NCBI GenBank assembly: GCA_012270995.1
Contig: JAAXHG010000029.1
Location: 1-56,068, forward strand
Origin: Vicinamibacteraceae bacterium
GTDB taxonomy: Bacteria > Acidobacteriota > Thermoanaerobaculia > Multivoradales > Multivoraceae
Direction: 5' to 3'
Length of the DNA stretch: 56,068 bases
Below the pieces are notes generated by a model. It searched no databases. It saw only the letters and a program-made list of their open reading frames with translations, and was not told the origin of the DNA. Position 1 is the first letter of the stretch. The number at the start of each line of letters is the position of its first letter. Positions 7,836 through 16,397 of this stretch are shown here, one piece after another. A program made the translations under genes and the position numbers.

Positions 7836-9632
7836 TCAGAAGGCTTCGCTCCACGGCCGGCTGAGCCGTAGCGCCGAGTTGATCAGCCCGACCATGGAGT
7901 AGGTCTGGGGGAAGTTGCCCCAGAGTTCACCGGTCTCCGGGTCGAGGTCCTCGGAGAGGAGTCCCACCGGGTTGCGGCGTTCGAGCATCTGCTCGAAGAG
8001 GTCGCGGGCTTCCTCGCGGCGGCCGAGGGCGTTGATCGCGTCGATGTACCAGAAGCTGCACACGGCGAAAGAGGTGGCCGGGGCGCCGAAGTCGTCCTCC
8101 TGATAGCGGAAGAAGTTGTGGCCGGAGCGCAGCGGTTCGAGGGACTCGACGGTGGCCGCGAAGCGGGGGTCTTCGGCGTCGAGGAAGCCCAGGTCGTGGA
8201 GAAGCAGCAGGCTGGCGTCGATCCCTTCGCCGTCGAGGGTGGCGGTAAGGCGGCCTCCGGTCTCCGCGTTCTCGAGGATGTGCCGGCGGATGGAGACGGC
8301 CCGGTTCGTCCAGTGCCTTTGGCGTTCGGCGAGACTCAGCGTCCGGGCGATGCGGGCCAGACGGTCGCAGGCGGCCCAGCACATGACGCTCGAGAAGGTG
8401 TGTACCGCGCTCCGCTGCCGGAACTCCCAGAGGCCGGCGTCGGGCTGATCGAACAGGCCGGCCGCCTGGTCGCCGAGTTGCTCCAGCCAGCCGAAGACGC
8501 GCCGGTTGCCGGGCTTGACCAGCCGGTGGTCGAAGAAGCTCTGGGTGACGGAGAGGATGGCGCTGCCGTAGCTGTCGTTCTGGAGTTGGCGCCAGGCGTC
8601 GTTGCCGACTCGCACCGGCCCCATGCCGCGGTAGCCGGCCAGCGCGTCCACCGTCCGTTCGGTCAGATCCCGCTCGAACTTGATGCCGTAGACGGGTTGC
8701 AGCACCCCGCCCTCGGCGGCCGCGGCCAGGTTCGTGATGTAGCCGAGGTAGCCCTCCATCGTGCGGGTGGCGCCCAGGCGGTTCAGCGCCTGGACGACGA
8801 AGTGGGAGTCACGCAGCCAGCAGAAGCGGTAGTCCCAGTTGCGCCCGCTGTCCGGCGCTTCGGGGATCGACGTGGTCATCGCCGCGAGCACGGCCCCGGT
8901 CTCCTCGAAACTGCACAACTGAAGCGTGATCGCGGCCCGGATCACGGCTTCCTGCCACTCGAACGGCACGGCCAGATGGCGCACGAACTCGCGCCAGTAG
9001 TTCTCCGTCCGGCTCTGGAACTCGCGGGCCACGGAGTCCACCGGTTCGGTCAGGCTCTCGTCCGGCCCGAGCAGCAGGGTGAGAGGCTGTTCGAGGACGA
9101 AGGCGATTTCGTCCGTCACGAAGGAGACGGGCGCGTCGGTCGTCAGGCGCAGTGCGATCTCCGGGCCGACGTAGCGGACGTGGTTGCTGCCCCGGGTCAG
9201 TGCGGGACGGCGCGCGCCGTAGTCGAATCGCGGCCGCAGGCGCATTCGGATGCGGGGCTCGCCGCCTAGCCGTTCGACGGTGCGCACGATCATCGTGGGC
9301 CGGAAGGAACGCCCGAACTGCTCGAACCGGGGCGCGAAGTCGGTGATCCGGACCGCGGCGCCGTTGCCGTCGCGAAGGGTCGTTACCAGGATCGCGGTGT
9401 TCTCGAGGTAGTGCTGTTCGCTGTCCTGCAGCCCTTCGAGCACGACGTCGAAGAAGCCGCCCGCCTCCGGATTCGCTTCATGGGCGTCGTCCAGCAGGGA
9501 GTGGAACACGGGATCGCCGTCGAAGTGCGGCAGGCAGGCCCAGCAGATGCGCCCGAGCGGGTCGATCAGCGCCCCGAAGCTACAGTTGCCGATGACGCCG
9601 CCGTCGAGCGGCCGAACGTTGCCAGGCGTCAC
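7836..9632 (-). CDS. Glycoside hydrolase family 15 (glucoamylase/trehalase-like)
   Basis: A 598-residue cytosolic GH15 enzyme. The N-terminal trehalase-like domain begins VRPLDGGVIGNCSFGALID and has WACLPHFDGDPVF. The catalytic (alpha/alpha)6 barrel shows RNWDYRFCWLRDS, GLWEFRQ (general acid Glu) and the C-terminal SEDLDPETGELWGNFPQTY with the catalytic base Glu. GH15 members of this architecture hydrolyse alpha-glucosidic bonds, and several bacterial ones act on trehalose. The GTG at 9632 is chosen because it overlaps the stop of otsB in a GTGA and family similarity starts immediately after it; the frame open further upstream lies inside otsB. The link to otsB suggests trehalose turnover, though glucoamylase activity is possible. 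Confidence 0.85.
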   Translation of the reverse strand: MTPGNVRPLDGGVIGNCSFGALIDPLGRICWACLPHFDGDPVFHSLLDDAHEANPEAGGFFDVVLEGLQDSEQHYLENTAILVTTLRDGNGAAVRITDFAPRFEQFGRSFRPTMIVRTVERLGGEPRIRMRLRPRFDYGARRPALTRGSNHVRYVGPEIALRLTTDAPVSFVTDEIAFVLEQPLTLLLGPDESLTEPVDSVAREFQSRTENYWREFVRHLAVPFEWQEAVIRAAITLQLCSFEETGAVLAAMTTSIPEAPDSGRNWDYRFCWLRDSHFVVQALNRLGATRTMEGYLGYITNLAAAAEGGVLQPVYGIKFERDLTERTVDALAGYRGMGPVRVGNDAWRQLQNDSYGSAILSVTQSFFDHRLVKPGNRRVFGWLEQLGDQAAGLFDQPDAGLWEFRQRSAVHTFSSVMCWAACDRLARIARTLSLAERQRHWTNRAVSIRRHILENAETGGRLTATLDGEGIDASLLLLHDLGFLDAEDPRFAATVESLEPLRSGHNFFRYQEDDFGAPATSFAVCSFWYIDAINALGRREEARDLFEQMLERRNPVGLLSEDLDPETGELWGNFPQTYSMVGLINSALRLSRPWSEAF

Positions 9633-10438
9633 GGGCTCTCGTCCGCCGCTCTGTCGCACAGGGCCCCCAGCCAACGATGCAACTCCCTCACGCCGCTCAG
9701 GCCGTACTGCGCGCTGCTGGTGCGGCCCGCCTCGGCGTCCAGGCCGACGACGATTGCGGCGCCGCCGGCGCTCTGCGCGGCGGCGAAGCCCTCCTCGTCC
9801 GTGATGTCGTCGCCGATGAAGACGGGGACGCGCCCCCGGAACGGCTCTTCTTCCATGAAGTCCTCGACCACGGTGCGCTTGTTCGGGCGATGGGGTTTCA
9901 ACTCGAGCACCATCTTCCCCTCCTGGACCCGGTAGGCGGAGCCCAGGGAGCTTCGGATCTTCTCCATCACGTCGCGCGCCGCGGCCTCGGCGCCGGCCGC
10001 GCGCCGGTAGTGGAGGGCCAGGGTCGCGGACTTGTCTTCGAGCAGGGTGCCCGGGTGCGCGGCGGCGAAGCGCTCCAGTTCGCGGCGGGCCGGGCCGAGC
10101 GCGGATGCTCCGTCGGCCCGGCTGACGGATCCGTCGGCGGACCTGCGCTGCAGGCCGTGCAGACCCGCGGCCGGCAGCTCGAGGGGCGAAAAGAAGCGGT
10201 CGAGGACGTCGAGCGAGCGTCCGCTGGCGAGTGCCAGCGCGCCGCCGAGCCGGCCGCGGAGTCGTTCGAGCAGGCCGCCGATCCGGTCGTCGACGTGGAC
10301 GGCGTCGGGTGCGTCCGCGATCTCGATCAGGGTGCCGTCAACGTCCAGGAACAGGGCCCAGGAGTAAGGCGGCGGGTTGTCGGACCCCGGCTCCAGCAGC
10401 ATCCAGGCGGCGTGCGGAGGATGCGCTTTCTGGTTCAC
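9629..10438 (-). CDS. otsB: Trehalose-6-phosphate phosphatase
   Basis: A 269-residue HAD-superfamily phosphatase that dephosphorylates trehalose 6-phosphate to trehalose. The nucleophile motif is LFLDVDGTLIEIA (near residue 29), with LASGRSLDVLDRF as motif II region, the conserved GLHGLQRR, KPHRPNKRTVVEDFM containing the motif III lysine, and GDDITDEEGF near residue 217 supplying the metal-binding aspartates. Length is normal for the family. It lies divergently from otsA, 38 bp apart, so both probably share a control region, and it overlaps the downstream GH15 gene by 4 bp. ATG at 10438; an internal Met 12 codons in is an alternative. Confidence 0.92.
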   Translation of the reverse strand: MNQKAHPPHAAWMLLEPGSDNPPPYSWALFLDVDGTLIEIADAPDAVHVDDRIGGLLERLRGRLGGALALASGRSLDVLDRFFSPLELPAAGLHGLQRRSADGSVSRADGASALGPARRELERFAAAHPGTLLEDKSATLALHYRRAAGAEAAARDVMEKIRSSLGSAYRVQEGKMVLELKPHRPNKRTVVEDFMEEEPFRGRVPVFIGDDITDEEGFAAAQSAGGAAIVVGLDAEAGRTSSAQYGLSGVRELHRWLGALCDRAADESP

Positions 10439-10476
10439 AGGCTCCGCCTCCGAGATCCCTTACGATACAGAAACCG

Positions 10477-11874
10477 ATGGGTTCTCAGGATATGCCGGCT
10501 GCCCGGCAATCGGAGCTTGTGATCGTCGCGAACACGCTCCCCGTGCGTCGCGAGGAAGTGGACGGTGAACTGCGCTGGACGCAGAGTCCCGGCGGCCTGG
10601 TCAGCGCGTTGTCGCCGATCGTTCGCGAGGCGGGCGGGTGCTGGGTCGGCTGGACCGGCGGCGCCGACGACGCGCCCGAGCCGTTCCGGCACGAGGACAT
10701 CCTGAACGTGGCGGTACCGGTGTCGGAGGACGAGGTGGCCGGCTCCTACCAGGGGATGTGCAACTCGACCCTGTGGCCTCTCTACCATGATGCCGTGCGG
10801 CCGCCCGAGTACCACCGGCACTGGTGGAACCCGTACGTGGCGGTGAACCGGCGCTTCGCCGAGGAGGCGGCTCGCCGCACCGCGCCCGGGGGCCGCGTGT
10901 GGATCCAGGACTACCACCTGCAACTCGTGCCGCGCATGCTGCGCGAGCTGCGGCCGGACATCAGCTCCGGCTTCTTCCTCCACATTCCGTTCCCGCCGAT
11001 CGAGCTGTTCCTGCGTCTGCCCTGGCGGCGGGCGATACTGGAGGGCCTGCTCGGCGCCGACGTGATCGGCTTCCAGACCCCGGCCGGCGCCTACAACTTC
11101 ACGCGGCTCGCCGACCGGCTGATCGAGGCCGAGCCGCGGGGCGAGACGATCCGCTACCAGGGCCGCGACATCCGGGTCGGCGCCTTCCCGATCTCCATCG
11201 ACACGGACCGCTACGCGAACGCGGCGCTGGCGCCGGAGATCCGGGAGCGGGCCGAGGAGCTCCAGCAGTTGCGCCGGGGCCGGAAGATCATCCTTTCGGT
11301 CGACCGCCTCGACTACACGAAGGGCATCGACCTGCGGCTCAAGGCCTTCCTCGAATGGTTGGGGCGCGAGAACCGGTCGATCCGCGACGCGGTGATGGTC
11401 CAGGTGGCGGTGCCGAGTCGCGAACGCATCTCGGAGTACCAGATCCTGCGCCGCGACGTCGAGGAACTCGTCGGCCAGATCAACGGGGAGTACGGCGAAC
11501 TCGGCGTGGTGCCGGTGCAGTACTTTCGGCGCAACCTGCCGTTCGAGGAGCTGATCGCCTTCTACCTGGTCGCCGACGTGATGCTGGTGACCCCGCTCTG
11601 CGACGGGATGAACCTGGTTGCCAAGGAGTACGTCGCCACCCGGCTCGAGGACGACGGCGTACTGGTGCTGAGCGAGTTCGCGGGCGCGGCCGCCGAGCTG
11701 CCGGATGCGCTGCTCGTGAACCCCCACGACGTGAACGCGATGGCGGCCACGATCGAGCGGGCGATCACGCTCGACACGGACGACGGAGCGCGCCGGATGA
11801 AGGCGATGCGCGAGGTCGTCCGCCGGCATTCCGTCCACGAATGGGCGGCGCAGTTCATCGAGGCCCTGGCCTGA
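10477..11874 (+). CDS. otsA: Trehalose-6-phosphate synthase
   Basis: A 465-residue GT20 glycosyltransferase that forms trehalose 6-phosphate from UDP-glucose (or another NDP-glucose) and glucose 6-phosphate. Motifs include IVANTLPVRR at the N-terminus, SPGGLVSAL, WIQDYHLQLVPRMLRE, SVDRLDYTKGIDLRLKAF and LVTPLCDGMNLVAKEYV, all typical. Length matches the roughly 470-residue family norm. The ATG at 10477 is used; one at 10492 is also possible. The frame open upstream to 10231 overlaps otsB and is not coding. It is divergent from otsB and followed 28 bp later by the reductive-dehalogenase-like gene on the same strand. Trehalose is likely an osmolyte or stress protectant here. Confidence 0.93.
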   Translation: MGSQDMPAARQSELVIVANTLPVRREEVDGELRWTQSPGGLVSALSPIVREAGGCWVGWTGGADDAPEPFRHEDILNVAVPVSEDEVAGSYQGMCNSTLWPLYHDAVRPPEYHRHWWNPYVAVNRRFAEEAARRTAPGGRVWIQDYHLQLVPRMLRELRPDISSGFFLHIPFPPIELFLRLPWRRAILEGLLGADVIGFQTPAGAYNFTRLADRLIEAEPRGETIRYQGRDIRVGAFPISIDTDRYANAALAPEIRERAEELQQLRRGRKIILSVDRLDYTKGIDLRLKAFLEWLGRENRSIRDAVMVQVAVPSRERISEYQILRRDVEELVGQINGEYGELGVVPVQYFRRNLPFEELIAFYLVADVMLVTPLCDGMNLVAKEYVATRLEDDGVLVLSEFAGAAAELPDALLVNPHDVNAMAATIERAITLDTDDGARRMKAMREVVRRHSVHEWAAQFIEALA

Positions 11875-11902
11875 CGCGCATGCAGCGGCGGGGCGTACGA
11901 CC

Positions 11903-13171
11903 GTGACGGCCGGGCCGCAGTCTGGAGAGCGCCCCGTCGTCAGCGACGCCGAAGCGGGGTTCGAGGTAGGCGAGGACTTCGAACGCTTCTCGCAGAAGGA
12001 CGACGTCTTCTGCCGTTCGTTCTGGGATCCCGAGGTGAGGACCTCCCGCTCGGACATGTTCTACGAGACCTACCGCACGCCGGAGCTGCGCTGGCGCCCG
12101 GTCGAAGGGTTCACGCGGCGCGACTACGCGCTCCGCAACGCTTCCTGGCACGTCACCGATCTGTTCGCGGAGTTCAGGGAAGGCGTCGACCGTCGCGAGG
12201 GCTTCCTCGACCCCTACACGGTGCTCCGGGACGGTCCGGGTCCGCCGGACGAGAGCGATGAACCGGAGGAGGTCCTCGCCGCCCGGCTCGCCGTCGATCT
12301 CAAGACCGCCGCCCGCGCGCTGGGCGCCGACCTGATCGGCATCACCGGGTATGACGAGCGCTGGGTGTACACGCACGCGTACTCGAGGGAAACGGAGACG
12401 GAGAAGCCGCAGGAGCTCCCAGGCGATCTCGGGAACGTCGTCGTCATCGCGCAGGCGATGGACCGGAAGCTGGTGCAGACGGTGCCGTCGGCCCTGAGCG
12501 GCACGGCGACGGGGGTCGGTTACAGCAGCGACACGGTGGTGTTGCTCGCGATCGCCCAGTACATCCTGAACATGGGCTACGCCGCGGCGCCGACGATGAA
12601 CGACACGGCGCTGGCGATTCCGCTCGCGATCAAGGCGGGCCTGGGCGAGTACGGCCGTCACGGCCTGCTGATCACCAGGGAGTACGGTCCCAGGGTGCGG
12701 CTCGGGAAGATCTTCACCAACATGCCTCTGGCGCACGACCGTCCGCGGCGCTTCGGCGTGCGCGAGACCTGCGAAGTGTGCCGCGCGTGTTCGGATGCGT
12801 GCCCGCCGAAGGCCATCGCGATGGACGCGCCGTCGGACCGCGTCTACAACATTTCCAACATCCGCGGCGTCAGGAAGTGGACGACGGACGCCGAGAAGTG
12901 CTTCCGGTTCTGGTCGAACCAGAACACCGACTGCTCGATCTGCGTCCGGGTCTGCCCCTACAACCGGGACTACTCCAGGCGCCTCAGCCGGATCTGGCGA
13001 TGGATGGCGGGGACCGGCCTGCGCCGGCTCGCCCTCTGGCTCGATCGCCTCAGCGGGCGTGGGCGGAGGGTTGCTCCGGACACGTGGTGGGGCGGCACCC
13101 GGCTGGTAGGCTTGAACGTAGCGCCCGGTCGCGGAGCGCAGGAGAACAGGAGGAAACTCCGAACGGAATAG
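11903..13171 (+). CDS. Reductive-dehalogenase-like iron-sulfur protein without Tat signal
   Basis: A 422-residue protein with the RdhA-type catalytic region (QueG-related cobamide fold) followed by two 4Fe-4S sites. The block AGLGEYGRHGLLITREYGPRVRL (near residues 250-272) is the signature of reductive dehalogenases. The clusters are C290-x2-C293-x2-C296-x3-C300-P and C333 with C344-x2-C347-x3-C351-P; the spaced K-C-F-R-F-W before the second cluster is also typical. There is no twin-arginine signal and no RdhB anchor nearby, so it should be cytosolic, like catabolic NpRdhA-type enzymes rather than respiratory ones. It directly precedes an MsrP-like gene (32 bp). Substrate unknown, and dehalogenation itself is not established. 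Confidence 0.72.
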   Translation: MTAGPQSGERPVVSDAEAGFEVGEDFERFSQKDDVFCRSFWDPEVRTSRSDMFYETYRTPELRWRPVEGFTRRDYALRNASWHVTDLFAEFREGVDRREGFLDPYTVLRDGPGPPDESDEPEEVLAARLAVDLKTAARALGADLIGITGYDERWVYTHAYSRETETEKPQELPGDLGNVVVIAQAMDRKLVQTVPSALSGTATGVGYSSDTVVLLAIAQYILNMGYAAAPTMNDTALAIPLAIKAGLGEYGRHGLLITREYGPRVRLGKIFTNMPLAHDRPRRFGVRETCEVCRACSDACPPKAIAMDAPSDRVYNISNIRGVRKWTTDAEKCFRFWSNQNTDCSICVRVCPYNRDYSRRLSRIWRWMAGTGLRRLALWLDRLSGRGRRVAPDTWWGGTRLVGLNVAPGRGAQENRRKLRTE

Positions 13172-13203
13172 CGACTCTGGCCGTCCCGTTCGGATCCAAT
13201 GCG

Positions 13204-14301
13204 ATGTGGATCAAGAAGTACGACCCTGCCCGTTACCTCCCCTCCGACTCCGGGATCGCGCTGCCTAGCCGTGAGGCGACGCCCCGGGACGTCTACATGG
13301 ATCGGCGGAAGTTCGTGGCCGCGGCTGCGGTCGGCATTGCCGCCGCGTCGCCCCTGGCGGCCCAGTTTCGCCTCCGCCAGCAGGTGCCGGCGCCGCCTCC
13401 GGCGCCTCCGATCGAGGACAAGCTGAAGCCGGCGCTCGAGCGGCCCGATGTCTACGGCGCCGAGCTCAGCGCGCGGCCCAAGCGCAACACGAAGTTCGCG
13501 GGCCCGCCCGAGAGCGTCGGCGGCGACCTGACGCCGCGCGAGGCGGCCGGCAGCCACAACAACTTCTACGAGTTCCTGCCCGGCCGTGGCGGCCCGGTGT
13601 GGAAGTTCGCCGGCAAGTTCACCGTCGAGCCGTGGAAGGTAGAGGTCACGGGCCTGTGCGACAACCCGATGACGCTCGATCTGGACGACATCTTCGGTTT
13701 CGAGCACGAGGAGCGCCTCTACCACTTCCGCTGCGTCGAGCGCTGGGCGATGAACGTGCCCTGGAGCGGCTTCCCGCTCAGCAAGCTGATCGAGAAGGCA
13801 AAGCCGAAATCGTCGGCCAGGCACGTTCGCTTCTTCACCGCTCTCAAGCGGGACGAGATGCCGGGCGTGAGAGAGGCCCACTGGTACCAGTGGCCCTACT
13901 TCGAAGCCCTGAGGCTGGAGGAGGCGATGAACGAATTGGCCTTCGTCGCCACCGGTATCTACGGCGAGCCTCTGGTCAAGCAGCACGGCGCGCCGCTCCG
14001 GCTCGCGGTGCCCTGGAAGTACGGCTACAAGAGCGCGAAGTCGATCGTCAAGATCGAGTTCGTGGCCGAGGAGCCGAAGATCTTCTGGCAGATCCAGCCG
14101 CACGAGTACGGGTATCTCTCGAACGTGAACCCGAACATCCCGCACCCGCGCTGGAGCCAGGCGACGTCGCACTGGCTGCACAACAGCCAGCCGTTCGAGA
14201 CACCGATCTTCAACGGCTACGGCGAGTACGTCGCCAGGCTCTATCCGGACGAGCCGACGACGATGCAGCGCGCGCTGCGGACTGGCCAGGTCGCGCGGTA
14301 G
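13204..14301 (+). CDS. msrP: MsrP-like (YedY) molybdopterin-dependent oxidoreductase, Tat-exported
   Basis: A 365-residue molybdoenzyme of the MsrP type. MsrP reduces methionine sulfoxide in periplasmic proteins. The sulfite-oxidase-fold core contains HFRCVERWAM, in which the Cys ligates molybdenum, followed by VPWSGFPLSKLIEKA, then HGAPLRLAVPWKYGYKSAK and the family C-terminal region PFETPIFNGYGE. The start at 13204 is preferred over the ATG at 13297 because the N-terminus, with EATPRDVYMDRRKF, matches the conserved pre-Tat segment of MsrP proteins. RR at 34-35 and a hydrophobic stretch ending in PLAAQ form a Tat signal. The heme membrane partner MsrQ is not in the window. A Pro-rich linker (near residues 58-68) is slightly unusual. 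Confidence 0.88.
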   Translation: MWIKKYDPARYLPSDSGIALPSREATPRDVYMDRRKFVAAAAVGIAAASPLAAQFRLRQQVPAPPPAPPIEDKLKPALERPDVYGAELSARPKRNTKFAGPPESVGGDLTPREAAGSHNNFYEFLPGRGGPVWKFAGKFTVEPWKVEVTGLCDNPMTLDLDDIFGFEHEERLYHFRCVERWAMNVPWSGFPLSKLIEKAKPKSSARHVRFFTALKRDEMPGVREAHWYQWPYFEALRLEEAMNELAFVATGIYGEPLVKQHGAPLRLAVPWKYGYKSAKSIVKIEFVAEEPKIFWQIQPHEYGYLSNVNPNIPHPRWSQATSHWLHNSQPFETPIFNGYGEYVARLYPDEPTTMQRALRTGQVAR

Positions 14302-14304
14302 CCG

Positions 14305-14454
14305 GTGGTCGAAGGATCGGTTACGCAGGACGATCTTCGGGCCGCGTTGAAGACGCTGGAGACACGGCTGGTCCTGTGGGGTGCCGGCATCGTGCTCGGT
14401 GGCGCCGCTTTGGTACTGAGCGGCGTCGGCGTCCTGTTGAGGTTCGTCCCTTAG
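14305..14454 (+). CDS. Small single-pass membrane protein
   Basis: A 49-codon frame starting GTG at 14305, three bases after the msrP stop, and ending TAG at 14452-14454, overlapping the end of the convergent ampG gene. The product has a charged amphipathic N-terminus (TQDDLRAALKTLETRL) and one hydrophobic segment (LWGAGIVLGGAALVLSGVGV) near the C-terminus. That layout is common in small anchor or holin-like proteins. Tight spacing suggests co-translation with msrP, so it could be a small partner of the exported molybdoenzyme. It has no recognisable family and no other evidence of expression. Confidence 0.45.
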   Translation: MVEGSVTQDDLRAALKTLETRLVLWGAGIVLGGAALVLSGVGVLLRFVP

Positions 14455-16040
14455 CGGGCGGCTGCTGTTCCCGCCCCGTGCCGCGCCGCCTTTACCGCGG
14501 CCGTAAACAGGCCGATCGCAACGCTGAAGGTGATCAGACCGGCCAGTTGCAGCCAGCCGAACATGTCCGACGGCGTTGCGACTGAAAGCAGCGCGGATCC
14601 GAAACCGAAGTCGGCGAACTCGCCGGCGCGCACCGCCTCCAGCGCGGCCAGACCCGTGAGCAGGAGGGCGCCTCCAGCCAGCGTGAGTGCGCCGTAGGTC
14701 AGGCCGTGACCGGCGAGTTGCGCCGGCGATCGCGGAGGCAGGGGCTCCTGCCGGCGCACCGCGAACTCGGGCTCACGCTGGCTCGGCTTGACGAAGCGGC
14801 TGAGCATGTAGAGGCCGGGCAGGCCGAGCGGGATCGTCAGCAGGAAGAAGTTCGACCACCCCACCGAATGGACCATGAAGCCGGCGACGGGCCCTGAGAC
14901 GATCCGTCCCATACCGAACAGGGTCGAGAACAGGGCGTACTGAGTCGCCGAGAAGCGCTTCTGGGTCATGCGCAGCAGGAGGACTGAGAAGGCGCCCGTG
15001 CCCAACCCCTGACATAGGGACTCGAAGCCCATGGCGCCGTAGAGAAGGCCCGGCTGCATGGGCAGGTTGGCCAGCAGGATGTACCCGACGTTCGAGAAGA
15101 TCTGCAGGAACCCGAAGATCCACAACGCTCTGCCGAGGCCCATCACGTTGGTTCCCAGGCCGCCGGCGATCGAGCCGACAATCGTCGCGGTCGTGCCGAC
15201 CGTGGCCAGGGCGACCCCACGATGGTCCGCTGAGTAACCCATGTCGACCAGGAAGGGGCGGAGCAGGCCCTGGGCCATGTTGTCGCCGAACTTGAACAGG
15301 ATGACGAAGGCGAGAATCTCGACTGCTCGATGGCGGGAGAGAAAGCCCAGGAACGGTTGCCAGACGGCATCCCGGAGCGTCTTCGGAGCCGGTGGCAGGT
15401 TCTTTGGCTCGGGCGCGCGGATTGTGATCACCAGCATGGGCAGGTAGAGCGCCGCCAGGCCGGCGCAGACGAGCGGCCATGAGGTTCTGCCGGCAACCGT
15501 GATGGCGGTTCCGCCGGCGACGAGCATCGCGATCCGATAGAGGCCGATCCGGGCGCCGACCGCCGCGCCCTGTTCCTCCTTGCGGAGCACGTCCACGGCG
15601 TAGGCGTCGACCGCGATGTCCTGGGACGCGGCCGCCATGGCGATCGCCAGGGTCAGGGCGAGGGCCAGCCAGGGGGCGTCCGGGTGATCGCCGACGCCGG
15701 ACAGGCCGAGAGTGCCGAGGAGCAGGCCGACCTGAGCGATTGCCGCCCATCCCCGTCGCCGACCGAGGAAGGGCGGCGGAAACCGGTCCATCAGGGGCGC
15801 CCAGACCACGTTGAACGTCCACGGCGCCTGAGCCAGGGTGAACAGGCCGACGAGCCTGATGTCGATGCCGGCGTCGCGCATCCAGTCCGGAATCGCGATC
15901 CAGACCAGCCCGAGCGGCATGCCGGAGGAGAACGAGAGCAGGACGACCGACAACGTCCGCCAGGAGCGGACGGCCTGTGCAAGGCTCCGCAGCGTTCCGA
16001 GCCGTTCCGGCGCCTGCTCTTGCTCGGCCATCGGATTCAT
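14451..16040 (-). CDS. ampG: AmpG-like muropeptide MFS permease
   Basis: A 529-residue major facilitator of the AmpG type, importing anhydro-muropeptides across the inner membrane for cell-wall recycling. Family signs are SFSSGMPLGLVWIAIPDWMRD in the first helix region, IRLVGLFTLAQAPW, VWAPLMDRFPPPFLGRRRGW in the first cytoplasmic loop, and SQDIAVDAYAVDVL. About twelve to fourteen hydrophobic segments are seen. A hydrophilic loop near residues 410-435 separates a C-terminal pair of extra helices, an extension seen in some AmpG proteins. No beta-lactamase regulator or recycling gene adjoins it. Divergent from the PspC gene. Confidence 0.82.
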   Translation of the reverse strand: MNPMAEQEQAPERLGTLRSLAQAVRSWRTLSVVLLSFSSGMPLGLVWIAIPDWMRDAGIDIRLVGLFTLAQAPWTFNVVWAPLMDRFPPPFLGRRRGWAAIAQVGLLLGTLGLSGVGDHPDAPWLALALTLAIAMAAASQDIAVDAYAVDVLRKEEQGAAVGARIGLYRIAMLVAGGTAITVAGRTSWPLVCAGLAALYLPMLVITIRAPEPKNLPPAPKTLRDAVWQPFLGFLSRHRAVEILAFVILFKFGDNMAQGLLRPFLVDMGYSADHRGVALATVGTTATIVGSIAGGLGTNVMGLGRALWIFGFLQIFSNVGYILLANLPMQPGLLYGAMGFESLCQGLGTGAFSVLLLRMTQKRFSATQYALFSTLFGMGRIVSGPVAGFMVHSVGWSNFFLLTIPLGLPGLYMLSRFVKPSQREPEFAVRRQEPLPPRSPAQLAGHGLTYGALTLAGGALLLTGLAALEAVRAGEFADFGFGSALLSVATPSDMFGWLQLAGLITFSVAIGLFTAAVKAARHGAGTAAAR

Positions 16041-16145
16041 CCTATGCGTAATCCTCTATGGATCCGATGAAGCTGGCGACCTGGAACCCAGGCCCCCAGA
16101 ATCCGTAGTTGAACGTGAGCAGTCTCTCTTCAGGAGGAACCGACC

Positions 16146-16355
16146 GTGACCGCGACAGCCACCCCGTCCCGCCCCCTTCATCGCTCCGGGTCCGACCGCC
16201 TGATCGGCGGGGTCTGCGGCGGCATCGCCGCCTGGCTGGGCTGGAACCCGACCGGGGTCCGCCTGCTCTACATCCTGGTCTCCATCCTCTCGGCCGCCTT
16301 CCCCGGGATCATCGTCTACATCCTGCTCTGGATCGTCATGCCGCTCGGCGACTGA
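16146..16355 (+). CDS. PspC domain membrane protein
   Basis: A 69-residue PspC-domain protein. The domain signature DRLIGGVCGGIAAWLGWNPT is followed by a hydrophobic span (VYILLWIVMPLGD). PspC proteins sit in the inner membrane, and in enterobacteria PspC takes part in the phage-shock envelope response; stand-alone small PspC proteins occur widely with unknown roles. The GTG at 16146 is fixed by a strong AGGAGGA at 16132-16138, eight bases upstream. No pspA or pspB neighbours. Forty-two bp downstream is glcD on the same strand. Confidence 0.82.
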   Translation: MTATATPSRPLHRSGSDRLIGGVCGGIAAWLGWNPTGVRLLYILVSILSAAFPGIIVYILLWIVMPLGD

Positions 16356-16397
16356 GCCGCGCACTGGGTGCGCCGGCCGTTGGTAGGCTGACGGGCC

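Noticed and set aside
11903..13171. Epoxyqueuosine reductase QueG
   Set aside because: The fold is related, but the block before the clusters and the widely spaced second cluster (C333 then C344) are of the reductive dehalogenase type.
12778..14301. A 507-codon frame beginning inside the Rdh-like gene
   Set aside because: MsrP similarity starts at 13204. The earlier codons are in another frame of the Rdh-like gene.
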